Positions 33,053 to 41,862 of a DNA stretch of 45,810 nt are shown here, in pieces. Origin of the DNA: JANLSE01 sp038214135 (GTDB lineage: Bacteria > Chloroflexota > Chloroflexia > Chloroflexales > Roseiflexaceae). Within the stretch, counting starts at the first letter, position 1. Each line of letters starts with the position of its first letter. The stretch lies in the NCBI GenBank assembly GCA_038214135.1, contig JBBQSD010000041.1, positions 1 to 45,810 on the forward strand, written 5' to 3'. The position numbers and the translations under genes are program-made. Below the pieces are notes generated by a model. It was not told where the DNA came from, ran no database searches, and saw only the letters and a list, made by a program, of their open reading frames with translations.

Positions 33053-35260
33053 ATGACACTGCCTGAGATGACGACCCTCAACGGCTCCTGGCGTCTGCTT
33101 CCAGTTGAGACCTTCGCCCAGGGCTACTATCCACTCGATGATGATGCCTGGATTGTGCAGGATCTGCCAGCCCATTGGCAGCAGCATCCACTTCTTGAAC
33201 GCTATAGCGGTAAAGTTGTCTATCGCAAACGCTTTACACTCGATGTTCTCGATGATCGCCCATCACTGGTTGATCAGCGTGAGTTGCCGGTTGCCTACAA
33301 CCCTGTAGCTCCTATGCGGTATTGGTTGCGCCTCAATGGTGCATTCTATTGGTCGCATACCTATTTTAATGGCGTCGATCTTGGGCGACACGAGGGCTAC
33401 TTCTTCGCCCAGGAATATGAAGTAAGTGATTGGGTTGCTGCCGAGAATACGATTATTGTTGAGCTTGATTGCCCTGACGAACATGATAAGTTTGGCAAAC
33501 GGCTGATCACTGGAGTCTTCTCGCACTGGGATTGCCTTGATCCCGAGACCAACCCAGGCGGGATCTGGTTGCCAGTAGAACTGATCCGCACCGGCTCTGT
33601 TCGTGCTCAGGAGATCCAATTACAGAGTGAGCATGTTTCCGATGCTGCTGCAGAATTGCGATTTCGAGCAACTCTTGATTCAGCTGATTCCAGGGATGTC
33701 GTGTTGCGCTGGATTGTTGCACCACACAATTTCGCTGGCGCCATCCAGACAATTGAGCAGCGCCGATCACTGGCATCTGGCTCACAAGTAATTGGTGGTT
33801 CAATCGAGATCCGTGATCCACAGTTATGGTGGACGCACGATATGGGTCATCCCAATCTCTATCGGGTGACGCTAGAAGTACTATGTGATGGCCAGGTTTC
33901 CGATTCACACTCATTCAATTATGGTATTCGAACCTTCCGTATGCAGAATTGGATTGCGTACCTTAATGATGTGCGCGTGTTCATCAAGGGTAATAACTAT
34001 GGCCCTGGCGATACCCGGATTGCGACGATGACACGCGAGGCGTTTGATCGCGACATGCGGCTGGCCCAACAGTGCCACATGAATATGCTGCGGGTTCACG
34101 CCCATGTTGAGCATCCAGCCTTCTATGCGGCAGCCGACGAGGCTGGAATCCTGTTGTGGCAGGATTTCCCATTACACTGGTTGTATCGGCGTGAGATTCT
34201 GCCAGAGGCCCGCCGCCAGGCGACACAGATGGTGCGCTTGCTGTTCAATCATCCATCGGTGGCGCTGTGGTGTATGCATAATGAGCCACTCTATACCGCC
34301 GATACCAAGGATGAGCGCATGCTCACGCGTATTCGTACCTATGCTTCAGTATTTATTTATAGCTGGAACCGCGATGTGATGGACACGCAACTGAAGCAGT
34401 TGGTTGAAGCAGAAGACCAGACCCGCCCGGTGGTGCGCTCATCTGGTGAGTATGCTGTGCCATTCCTGCGGCCTGGCACCGATGGTCATTACTACTATGG
34501 CTGGTATATCGTCTATGGCCGTTTGCATAGTTGGCCGATCATTGCGCGGCAGTTTCCGGATAATATTCGCTTTGTGACTGAATTCGGCGCGCAGAGTTTC
34601 CCAAATATTGAGAGTAGCGTTAAATTTATGGATGCCGATATTGCCAAGATTGATTGGCAGCATCTGACGGAACGCCACCATTTTCAGCCGGATGTGCTGG
34701 CCCATTGGATCGATTGGCAGGCGGCTGGTTCGCTTGAAGAACTGGTTCAGATAACCCAGGATTACCAGATACATGTCAACCGTTTCTATATTGATCGATT
34801 GCGGCTGGCGAAGTATCGGCCAACTGGCGGGATTGTGCCGTTTATGTTCCATGATTCGAATCCGGCGGTGCAATGGTCGATTCTCGATTACTGGCGGGTG
34901 CCCAAACGTTCCTATACAGCTATGCAATTGGCATTTAGCCCGCAGTATCTCTTTACGGTGATCGATGGTGAGCGCTTCCCGGTTGCGGTTCCACGTGAGA
35001 TCCCGATCTATGTTGTGAATGATGCCCACCAATCGGTATCAGTGACCGTGCTGGCGATCCTGACGGCTCCCGATGGGCGTGAGTTGGCGCGGATTGAGCG
35101 CAGCCTGGATCTGCCAGCTGATTGTATGACGGTTGAGTTGGAGCGCTTACGCCTGACGCCAACCATGGTCGGAACCTACACCCTGAAGCTGGAATTGAGG
35201 CCGGAGGATGGCGAAAATCAGGTGCAGCAGTACGAGATGATTATCGTACCAGCGCGCTAA
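33053..35260 (+). CDS. Glycoside hydrolase family 2 protein
   Basis: This 735-residue enzyme has the GH2 plan. A jelly-roll sugar-binding domain (LNGAFYWSHTYFNGVDLGRHEGYF) is followed by an immunoglobulin-like domain and a TIM barrel starting near FIKGNNYGPGDTR. The acid/base glutamate is expected in CMHNEPLY and the nucleophile glutamate in FVTEFGAQSFP. The form is closest to beta-mannosidase, beta-glucuronidase or beta-galactosidase; specificity is not readable. There is no signal peptide with the ATG at 33053. The open frame continues 63 codons upstream, but those translate the palindromic repeat and promoter. No obvious Shine-Dalgarno sequence precedes the ATG; an ATG at 33068 is also possible. 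Confidence 0.88.
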   Translation: MTLPEMTTLNGSWRLLPVETFAQGYYPLDDDAWIVQDLPAHWQQHPLLERYSGKVVYRKRFTLDVLDDRPSLVDQRELPVAYNPVAPMRYWLRLNGAFYWSHTYFNGVDLGRHEGYFFAQEYEVSDWVAAENTIIVELDCPDEHDKFGKRLITGVFSHWDCLDPETNPGGIWLPVELIRTGSVRAQEIQLQSEHVSDAAAELRFRATLDSADSRDVVLRWIVAPHNFAGAIQTIEQRRSLASGSQVIGGSIEIRDPQLWWTHDMGHPNLYRVTLEVLCDGQVSDSHSFNYGIRTFRMQNWIAYLNDVRVFIKGNNYGPGDTRIATMTREAFDRDMRLAQQCHMNMLRVHAHVEHPAFYAAADEAGILLWQDFPLHWLYRREILPEARRQATQMVRLLFNHPSVALWCMHNEPLYTADTKDERMLTRIRTYASVFIYSWNRDVMDTQLKQLVEAEDQTRPVVRSSGEYAVPFLRPGTDGHYYYGWYIVYGRLHSWPIIARQFPDNIRFVTEFGAQSFPNIESSVKFMDADIAKIDWQHLTERHHFQPDVLAHWIDWQAAGSLEELVQITQDYQIHVNRFYIDRLRLAKYRPTGGIVPFMFHDSNPAVQWSILDYWRVPKRSYTAMQLAFSPQYLFTVIDGERFPVAVPREIPIYVVNDAHQSVSVTVLAILTAPDGRELARIERSLDLPADCMTVELERLRLTPTMVGTYTLKLELRPEDGENQVQQYEMIIVPAR

Positions 35261-35294
35261 ATATGTGATCAACAAAGAATAAAGGAATCCGATC

Positions 35295-36479
35295 ATGCTC
35301 GACAAAGCCAAATCAATTGCCGACGAAATCGTGCGCCTGCGCCGGGAGATCCACCGCCACCCGGAATTGGCCTTCCAGGAACTCCGAACCGCCGCATTGG
35401 TTGCGGATACGCTACGCGAGATTGGCGGTATCAGCATCCGTACTGGCGTTGGGATCACCGGTGTTGTTGGCGAGATCGGCAATGGCGATGGCCCAACGCT
35501 TGGCATTCGTGCCGATATGGATGCACTGCCGATTATCGAGGCGACCAACCGCGATTTTGCTTCACAAACAATCGGTAATATGCATGCGTGTGGACACGAT
35601 ACACATACCGCGATGCTGCTTGGCGCTGCTCATCTACTCAAGCAGGAGTTTGCCAATGGCAATCTGCGCGGGAAGGTGCGCTTCTTGTTCCAGCCAGCCG
35701 AAGAGGCCACCGGCGGCCAGCACCAGAGCGGTGCGCCAATGATGATCGATGATGGTGCCCTTGATGGGGTTGATAATGTGCTGGCGTTGCATATCGATTC
35801 AACCCTGCCGAGTGGCCAGATTGCGATCCGCGCCGGTTCGAGTAGCGCTGCCGTCGATAGCTTCAAGGCCTGGGTAACGGGGACAGGCGGCCATGGTGCC
35901 TACCCACACCAGGGCACCGATCCGCTATGGATGCTGATACCAATTTTGAGTGCGTTGCATGGAATTGTGGCGCGCAAGATCGACCCCATGAAGCCAGCGG
36001 TGTGTAGCCTTGGCGTTGTTCGTGGTGGCACGGTTTCAAATGTCATTCCGGCGGAAGTCTATCTCGAAGGAACCCTGCGAAGCTTCGATCCAGGGGTGCG
36101 CGAGCAATTGTTGGAAGAGGTTGAGCGGGCCGTCGGGCTTTCACGAGCGCTTGGTGGCGATTACCGCCTGGAGATTGAGCGCGGCTACCCAGCGGGCTAT
36201 AATGATCCGACTGTCACCGGTTGGGTTGAGCAGGTTGCACTCGACATGGTTGGCGAGAAGATGATCGAGCGCAACCGAACTGGCATGGGCGCGGAGGATT
36301 TCGCCTATATGGCCAAGCGTGCTCCAGGGATGATGTTTGGCCTTGGTGCGGCGATCAACGATGACACCAAGCGCGGCCATCATACGCCGATCTTCGATAT
36401 TGATGAAAGCGCACTGCCGCTTGGTGCAGCAATGCTTGCCGAGACGGCCCGGCGTTATCTGGCAGGCGAGCTAAAGTAG
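35295..36479 (+). CDS. M20-family amidohydrolase (N-acyl-amino-acid/IAA-conjugate hydrolase type)
   Basis: This 394-residue metalloenzyme has RREIHRHPELAFQE at the N-terminus, the metal ligands in HACGHDTHTAMLLGAA, the catalytic glutamates in FQPAEEATGG, a dimerisation insert (about 185-300, with GTGGHGAYPHQGTDP) and the late motif GMGAEDFAYM. It cleaves N-acyl amino acids or related amides in the cytosol; the exact substrate is unknown. AAAGGA precedes the ATG. It lies 34 bases after the GH2 stop, so the two may be co-transcribed. Confidence 0.92.
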   Translation: MLDKAKSIADEIVRLRREIHRHPELAFQELRTAALVADTLREIGGISIRTGVGITGVVGEIGNGDGPTLGIRADMDALPIIEATNRDFASQTIGNMHACGHDTHTAMLLGAAHLLKQEFANGNLRGKVRFLFQPAEEATGGQHQSGAPMMIDDGALDGVDNVLALHIDSTLPSGQIAIRAGSSSAAVDSFKAWVTGTGGHGAYPHQGTDPLWMLIPILSALHGIVARKIDPMKPAVCSLGVVRGGTVSNVIPAEVYLEGTLRSFDPGVREQLLEEVERAVGLSRALGGDYRLEIERGYPAGYNDPTVTGWVEQVALDMVGEKMIERNRTGMGAEDFAYMAKRAPGMMFGLGAAINDDTKRGHHTPIFDIDESALPLGAAMLAETARRYLAGELK

Positions 36480-36548
36480 TCACCAGGTGTCAGCTTTTTT
36501 GGTGCAGGTGGAGGGGCTTGCTAGAACTGCAAAGCCTTTGTCGTGAAC

Positions 36549-36582
36549 GAAAGCTGAAAGCTGAAAGCTGAGAGCTGAAAGC
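36549..36582 (+). repeat. Short tandem AAGCTG(A/G) repeats
   Basis: Five near-identical 7- to 8-base units (GAAAGCT/GAGAGCT) lie in the 120-bp gap before the SPFH gene. TCAGCTTTTTT at 36488 onward is complementary to one unit, so a hairpin could form. The gap holds nothing else recognised. Confidence 0.7.
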
Positions 36583-36599
36583 TAAATGAGAGGTATGCA

Positions 36600-38342
36600 A
36601 TGCAGCAGCGACGTAAGGCGGCGGCCAATGTGTTTAATGAGCAGAATATTGCTCAGCAGGCCGAGGCACCCGAGCCACAGGAGAGTGCTTTTGCCGCTCC
36701 ACTCCCCGCATCGTTGGCTGCTGCACCAAGCCCACAGGCATCAGGCCGCGCTGGTGGTGGAATGCCTGCGCCTCCCGCTCCTGGCGGGCCGCGCCGCAGC
36801 CGAGCATCAGAGCCTCCCGATGGCCTGAAGACCTCCGAGGAACTTCAGCTAGAGAAGGAGCCGATCCACGTTCGTGAGACTGGCTTCTGGCCATTTCAGC
36901 GCGTGATCGTGCCACCAAATGTGTATGTTGTGCATACCCGTATTGGCCGTAAGGAACCGGTGACGATTGGCCTTGGCCTTTCGTTTCGCTATGATCCAAC
37001 CACCGATGCCTACCTGATTGTGCCAGCTGCGATGCAGACAATCGGCATTGTGGCGAATAGCATCAGCCGTGAGAAGCAGGGCATCAATATTCTGGCCTAT
37101 GTCCAGTGGCAGATCGATGATTTCGCCATTGCCTATCGCAAGCTGGATTTTTCGGACACCCGCGATCCATTGGGGATTGTGAATGCTCAGTTGCGCGAAC
37201 AGGCTGAGGCGGCGATCAAGGATAAGATCGCGACCATGAGTGTTGAGGATGTGCTGACCGATAAGCAGCCGGTGATTGAAGAATTGACGGCCCGGCTCAA
37301 ATCGGTAGCGGAAGGGCGTGGCGAACAGGGCGGCGCTGAGGGATTAGGGATCAAGATTGTTACGGTGCAGATCAAGGAAGCGCTGGTCAGTTCGCAGCGG
37401 CTGTGGGAGCATCTCCAGGCACCGTTTCGCTATGAACAAGAGAAAACGGCACGAATCAGCTTCTTGCTCGCTCAGGATGAGATCCGCCAGAAGGAACTGC
37501 AGAATCGCAAGCTGACCGAGACGAGCGAGGCGGAGGCGCTGGTTGAGATCGAGCGCACCACCCAGAGTAAGCAGACCGAGGCGCAACAGATTCGGCTGAC
37601 GGAAGAGCAGAGCCGCTTTACTGGCGAACAGGAGAGCGTTCGGCGGCGGGTGCAACTAGAGGCGCAGACAACCCTGCTGCGCCAGGAAACCGATCAGCGG
37701 CTGAAAGTCGAGGCGGATCGGATTGCCCAGGAGCAGAAACTGGCAGCGCTGCGCCGATCCCAGGAAGAGGCACTCGAACGTGCCCGGCTCGATGCGGAAT
37801 CGAGTACGCGCCGCAAAACGCTTGATGTTGAGCGGGCGCTGCAGGAGTTGGCTGAGGAAGCTCGGTTGGCGGCAAGTCGGCTCGAATCAGAGCGCCAGCG
37901 GATCGAGCGCGAGACGGCATTGGCCCAGCTTGAGTCGCAGTTGCAGTTGACAGCCCAAACGCAGACCAGCCAGTTAGAACGGCAGACGCTTGTGGATCAG
38001 TTGGAGAACACCCGTCAGGCAACGCTGGCTCAATTGCAGCTTGATGAAGCGGCAAATCGGGTGCGCATGGCGCTGGCTGAGCGTGAGACTGAAATAGCCC
38101 GCCTGCATCAGGAGGCCCGCAACCTGGTGAATGCCAGTGATCTCTCAAGCAGGTTGATTGAGCGCTTGCCCGAGTTGGCGGCGCGCATGCCCGAAATCCA
38201 TGAACTCAAAGTGCTGCAAACTGGTGGCGGGGATGGTGCCTATGATGGGTTGGCCCAATTCCTGGCCCGCATCATCGCCCTGGCCGATAGTTTGGGGATT
38301 TCGTTGCGACCTCAGGCAAGCGATGCCAGCCACGATGGTTAG
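36600..38342 (+). CDS. SPFH/Band-7 domain protein with long coiled coil
   Basis: This 580-residue protein starts with a disordered Pro/Ala-rich region (1-75). An SPFH/prohibitin-like domain follows (about 95-260, including VPPNVYVVHTRIGRKEP and the later EAAIKDKIATMSVEDVL). A long charged coiled coil (about 270-515) is rich in Glu, Gln, Arg and Leu. The C-terminus (LARIIALADSLGISLRP) is hydrophobic but short. No N-terminal membrane helix is visible, unlike flotillins. Such proteins form ring or scaffold assemblies at membranes or in the cytosol; the client here is unknown. GAGAGG lies seven bases before the ATG. Confidence 0.85.
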   Translation: MQQRRKAAANVFNEQNIAQQAEAPEPQESAFAAPLPASLAAAPSPQASGRAGGGMPAPPAPGGPRRSRASEPPDGLKTSEELQLEKEPIHVRETGFWPFQRVIVPPNVYVVHTRIGRKEPVTIGLGLSFRYDPTTDAYLIVPAAMQTIGIVANSISREKQGINILAYVQWQIDDFAIAYRKLDFSDTRDPLGIVNAQLREQAEAAIKDKIATMSVEDVLTDKQPVIEELTARLKSVAEGRGEQGGAEGLGIKIVTVQIKEALVSSQRLWEHLQAPFRYEQEKTARISFLLAQDEIRQKELQNRKLTETSEAEALVEIERTTQSKQTEAQQIRLTEEQSRFTGEQESVRRRVQLEAQTTLLRQETDQRLKVEADRIAQEQKLAALRRSQEEALERARLDAESSTRRKTLDVERALQELAEEARLAASRLESERQRIERETALAQLESQLQLTAQTQTSQLERQTLVDQLENTRQATLAQLQLDEAANRVRMALAERETEIARLHQEARNLVNASDLSSRLIERLPELAARMPEIHELKVLQTGGGDGAYDGLAQFLARIIALADSLGISLRPQASDASHDG

Positions 38343-38618
38343 GATTCTTAGGATAAGAATGATGCATACCATCGTTGGTGGCGCACCTGTGATGGCTGAT
38401 GATCTTTTACAAATGAATCGGATATTGCTATCCCTACCCACCGCGGGCTGAAGCCGTGCGGCTATGGGTGCATCGTCCCTTGGCCGCAGGCTGATGGATT
38501 TTTACATTTTAATTGGGTATTGTTTGGCTATGTGTATGGAGTGCGGCCGCCATGCTGCCGCCGCGCACGCATGGCTTGCGCACTCCACATGAGCATGAGT
38601 GGTATCAGGCGCAATCTT

Positions 38619-38709
38619 CCCGATTATTTGGTCAATGTTCATCAGCCTGCGGATGGAGAGGCATCCCTTGTTTCCCGATTATTTCCTCAAAATCCATCAG
38701 CCTGCGGAT
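38619..38709. repeat. Imperfect 36-bp direct repeats (period 55)
   Basis: Copies at 38619-38654 and 38674-38709 share CCCGATTATTT and CATCAGCCTGCGGAT. They lie in the 513-bp gene-free stretch 38343-38855. That stretch also holds GGCTGAAGCC-type sequences at 38449-38500, a TATAAT at 38747-38752 that may be the -10 box of the next gene, and a GACGCGATGCATCACGTC palindrome at 38799-38816. No gene was seen in it. Confidence 0.75.
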
Positions 38710-38855
38710 TCCGAGGGCGTGATCCATCGCGGTGCAATCTCCCCGATATAATGGTAAAGATCTATTTTGTCTCGTGCTATCAATTATGACTCCGTACCGA
38801 CGCGATGCATCACGTCGCTGCTAACTTCTTGATTAAGAGGAAAGGTTCCTTCCCG

Positions 38856-39791
38856 ATGAGTATCCTCAATTCGGCCCATGGCGGCGAAGCATGGCAGCCA
38901 CGCGCAGGGAGTTTGGCCGCCGAAATTGGCTCTGTGTGGGCCGATGCTGGTGTCCGAACGGAAGTTGGGCGGTTGCGGAGAGTCCTGTTGCATCGCCCTG
39001 GCCCTGAGATTGCAGGGATTGCTGATCCAGCTCCAGTATTATGGGATGCGCTGCTCGAAGCGGAACTTGCCACGCATCAACACGATACGCTGGCGGAAAC
39101 ATATCGGAGCCTGGGGGTCGAGGTGCTGTATATGCAGCCTGGCGAACGCGCCACTCCTAATCTGTATTTTGCTCGCGATCTGTTCTTTATGACGCCCCAG
39201 GGTGCGATTATTTCGCGGATGGCCTCGGCGGCCCGCGCTGGCGAGGAACGAATTGCGGCGGCAGCTCTGGCGGCGGCAGGTGTCCCGATCCTGATGAGTG
39301 TCCACGGAACTGGCACATTCGAGGGTGCCGATATTGTCTATCTGGATGATGGTGTTGTGCTGGTTGCCTTTGGGTTTCGATCCAACCGCGATGGCTGTCG
39401 GCAAGTCAGCAGCATGTTACGGGAAATTGGCCTAGAACCGGTGATCGTTGAGATGCCATATGGCACGGGCCATATTGATGGCGGGCTCTCGGTAATCGAC
39501 AGGCGCAAGGCAATTGTTCGGCCATACCATTGCCCATATGGCGCAATCGAGCAACTCAATCGGCTTGGCTATCAGTTGATCGAAGTACCCGATGAAGCGG
39601 AAACGGCGGCTGGCATGGCGATCAACCTTGTGCCAGTTGCACCGGGCGTTGTTGTGCTGCCAGCAGGCAACCCCAACACCCGGCGTGCGCTTGAACAGCA
39701 TGGAATCGAATGTCATCCCGTCGATGTCTCCGAACTCAAGAAGGGTGGTGGCGCGGTGCATTGCATGACAGGCGTGATCAAGCGTGATTAG
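38856..39791 (+). CDS. Arginine deiminase/DDAH-like amidinohydrolase
   Basis: This 311-residue guanidino-modifying enzyme has FARDLFFMTPQGAIISRM (substrate-binding Asp), GTFEGADIVYLDD, the catalytic histidine in GHIDGGLSVIDR, and the nucleophilic cysteine in GGGAVHCMTGVI at the very C-terminus. It should hydrolyse arginine, a methylarginine or agmatine-like compound to the ureido product and an amine or ammonia; which one cannot be told. The ATG at 38856 is chosen because the frame upstream only translates the palindromic repeat. Its stop overlaps the stop of the truncated M20 gene on the other strand by 2 bp. Confidence 0.9.
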   Translation: MSILNSAHGGEAWQPRAGSLAAEIGSVWADAGVRTEVGRLRRVLLHRPGPEIAGIADPAPVLWDALLEAELATHQHDTLAETYRSLGVEVLYMQPGERATPNLYFARDLFFMTPQGAIISRMASAARAGEERIAAAALAAAGVPILMSVHGTGTFEGADIVYLDDGVVLVAFGFRSNRDGCRQVSSMLREIGLEPVIVEMPYGTGHIDGGLSVIDRRKAIVRPYHCPYGAIEQLNRLGYQLIEVPDEAETAAGMAINLVPVAPGVVVLPAGNPNTRRALEQHGIECHPVDVSELKKGGGAVHCMTGVIKRD

Positions 39792-39928
39792 TTGCCGAAT
39801 CCGACCAATACTCGCGCCATGTGTTTGGCACCGCGAACAAAATCATCAATGCGCAGGTTCTCGTCCGGAGCGTGGGCACGTAAGCCGGGGTAGCCGGTTC
39901 CGAGTGTCGCAATCGGCACGCCCAGATA
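39788..39928 (-). pseudogene. Severed C-terminus of an M20-family peptidase
   Basis: The minus strand encodes 46 residues with the typical end of M20 dipeptidases, including LGVPIATLGTGYPGLRAHAP and DENLRIDDFVRGAKHMAR, then a stop. The codon just before this segment is the TGA of the HNH nuclease gene, in the same frame. Homology to M20 ends exactly there, so the rest of the gene was lost or displaced when the restriction-modification unit arrived. No N-terminal half was recognised on the far side (41509-41862). Confidence 0.85.
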
Positions 39929-40528
39929 TCATCCAAACAGTTTTTTTGCCTGATCTGGAAACTTACTTCTTAACCACGCTAGAACCGCTAGTTGTTCATG
40001 ACCTGGAGCCCGTCGTATTTGGATGAGTAGCTTCTGGGCGGTTGGCCGATCAAGTGTTAGGTTTGATGCACCCTCATTACATACTGAACAAATCGCTCGT
40101 AGATTGGTTGGCTCATCTGTACCACCCATAGACTTATCAATAATATGGCCAATATGAAGCCGCGTTTTTCGTGTTGGATCGTAGGGATGTTGTTCTCCTG
40201 CTACTGCTCCACACATCTGGCACGTAAAGCCATTTCTGTCGAGTACATATGCGCGTGTTTCTTTTGAAATATCTCGCTCAAAGGCGGGGATTGGGATTGG
40301 ATTAAGCAAGAGATATTGGCCTGGTTTCAGCTCACTACGATCATTGTGGGTCAATATCTGAAAACCTTCTTCTGTTCGTAGTTCTCGAATCCTTCTAGCC
40401 CATTCACTGGTATTGTCAGCAGCAAGCCGTAGCTCTTCTGAATTCATAACCTTACCAACATGGCTGAGGATATATTCACGAAGTTTGGATCGGGCGCCCT
40501 TTCCTTTTCGTTTTGGTGTATCACTCAT
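39929..40528 (-). CDS. HNH endonuclease, probable restriction enzyme of a type II system
   Basis: This 199-residue protein has an N-terminal basic, helical DNA-binding region (1-60) and a zinc-associated HNH domain at about 95-155. The first Cys pair is CQMCG, followed by LHIGHIIDKSMGGTDEPTNL (the H, H and N catalytic residues) and the second Cys pair CSVCN. The gene overlaps the methyltransferase by 4 bp, as is usual for a type II pair. The recognition sequence is unknown. The gene is more AT-rich than its neighbours, suggesting transfer. Confidence 0.88.
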   Translation of the reverse strand: MSDTPKRKGKGARSKLREYILSHVGKVMNSEELRLAADNTSEWARRIRELRTEEGFQILTHNDRSELKPGQYLLLNPIPIPAFERDISKETRAYVLDRNGFTCQMCGAVAGEQHPYDPTRKTRLHIGHIIDKSMGGTDEPTNLRAICSVCNEGASNLTLDRPTAQKLLIQIRRAPGHEQLAVLAWLRSKFPDQAKKLFG

Positions 40529-41487
40529 ACTGGCACCTCAATCGAAGAAAATACGCGATTACCCATGCGTAAACAATGAGCTAATTGTTGTGCGACAGCT
40601 TTGGCAACAGGCGGAGGAAATGCGTTTCCAATCTGCCGATATGATGCGGTTTTTTTGCCAGAAAACCTCCAACTGTCAGGGAACCCTTGAATACGCGCTA
40701 CCATTCTGGTGGTCAGACGAGGCAACCCGAAGAAGCTTTCTTGTGGCGCTTCATCCGCAATGCCATGCCCATCTACGCCTAACTGCATCCACGCTTTTTT
40801 CGCACGAGTTGGCCCGAGATCTGGCCCACCATGCTTTTTTGATCCACCAACAATGGTCGGTGCAATCGTATTTGCTTTTTCTCGCCACTGTTGTGCAAGT
40901 GACCAATTATTGACACTCATCAAATCATAAAGCAACTCCCCAACTGTCTTGGGCATCGACAAGTTTAATTTTGGCCATTCGAAATATTCAGCAAATTGAT
41001 GCTTCAGAGCAACAATAATAACACGGGGCCTGAGTTGTGATACGCCATAGTCGGAGGCTTGAATAAGCCGAATATCCGAGAAATACCCTAATTTTTTCAG
41101 GCTCCGTTGTAAATTATTTCGGTAGTCGATAAATCCAGCATCAAGAAAGCCTCTGACATTTTCGAGCATGACCGCTTGCGGTCGGGCTTCGTCCACCAGC
41201 CTCAGTGCCTCAGGAAATAAGTCACGTTCATCATCAGCGCCAAGTTGCTTTCCAGCAACCGAAAAAGGAGGGCAGGGAACACCTCCTGCAACAAGCTCTA
41301 TCCCATAATATGGTGCCGCACTGAATGACTTCACATCTGCTTCGATGACATTCCATAGTGGGCGGTTCAAACGCAGCGTTGCACATGCATGTGTGTCAAT
41401 CTCGACTAGTGCTTGTGCCTCAAAACCGGCTTTCTCAAGACCAAGCGCCTGCCCGCCAGCACCGGCACAAATCTCAATGCAATTCAT
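40525..41487 (-). CDS. DNA (cytosine-5) methyltransferase
   Basis: This 320-residue C5-cytosine methyltransferase has motif I EICAGAGGQALGLEKAG, motif IV GGVPCPPFS with the catalytic cysteine, motif VI ENVRGF, motif VIII QLRPRVIIVAL and the late motifs QGFPDSW and GNAFPPPVAKAVA. The target-recognition region (about 190-260) is short. It should protect the host DNA from the HNH nuclease encoded just downstream. The ATG at 41487 matches the family N-terminus; an in-frame start at 41508 would add seven residues. A strong promoter lies at 41521-41549. Base composition is noticeably AT-rich. Confidence 0.93.
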   Translation of the reverse strand: MNCIEICAGAGGQALGLEKAGFEAQALVEIDTHACATLRLNRPLWNVIEADVKSFSAAPYYGIELVAGGVPCPPFSVAGKQLGADDERDLFPEALRLVDEARPQAVMLENVRGFLDAGFIDYRNNLQRSLKKLGYFSDIRLIQASDYGVSQLRPRVIIVALKHQFAEYFEWPKLNLSMPKTVGELLYDLMSVNNWSLAQQWREKANTIAPTIVGGSKKHGGPDLGPTRAKKAWMQLGVDGHGIADEAPQESFFGLPRLTTRMVARIQGFPDSWRFSGKKTASYRQIGNAFPPPVAKAVAQQLAHCLRMGNRVFSSIEVPV

Positions 41488-41520
41488 AAGTACTATTTCC
41501 TTCCACACGAAACCGTATCA

Positions 41521-41549
41521 ATTATAGCACTTTGCCGTTATTCGTTCAA
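41521..41549 (-). promoter_or_regulatory. Promoter of the restriction-modification unit
   Basis: On the minus strand, TTGAAC (41544-41549) and a perfect TATAAT (41521-41526) are 17 bp apart, about 34 bases before the methyltransferase start. Confidence 0.8.
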
Positions 41550-41621
41550 GAGAATAAAAAACAAACGTTCGGACATTTGAAGTGACATGGCCCTAGACTC
41601 ATCGCCCAATGAAACCCACAG

Positions 41622-41641
41622 GGACGCGATATATCGCGTCC
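41622..41641. repeat. Perfect 20-bp palindrome GGACGCGATATATCGCGTCC
   Basis: It lies in the gap of about 310 bp between the restriction-modification promoter and comEC and belongs to the GACGCGATNNATCGCGTC family. No gene was seen in the rest of this gap. Confidence 0.8.
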
Positions 41642-41862
41642 GTACGCAGTCAGGTGTATTGCGAGACAAACCATGGAGATTGCACCTTGCGATGAGTTTA
41701 GTACCGCATGCCATATTCGCCAAAGACCGGACAGGTCTCACCTGAATGTATCAGTATAGCTCGAACAGACTGCCAGTAACTATTTCTTAACGATTGCGGT
41801 ATACACACATACGCCATGCTGGCAGCACTTCCTCGTGCAGGACCAGCGTATGCTGGTTTTGT

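Noticed and set aside
41509..41862. Search for the missing N-terminal half of the severed M20 peptidase beyond the R-M unit
   Set aside because: No reading frame in this interval shows M20 motifs. The gap holds only the R-M promoter and a palindrome.
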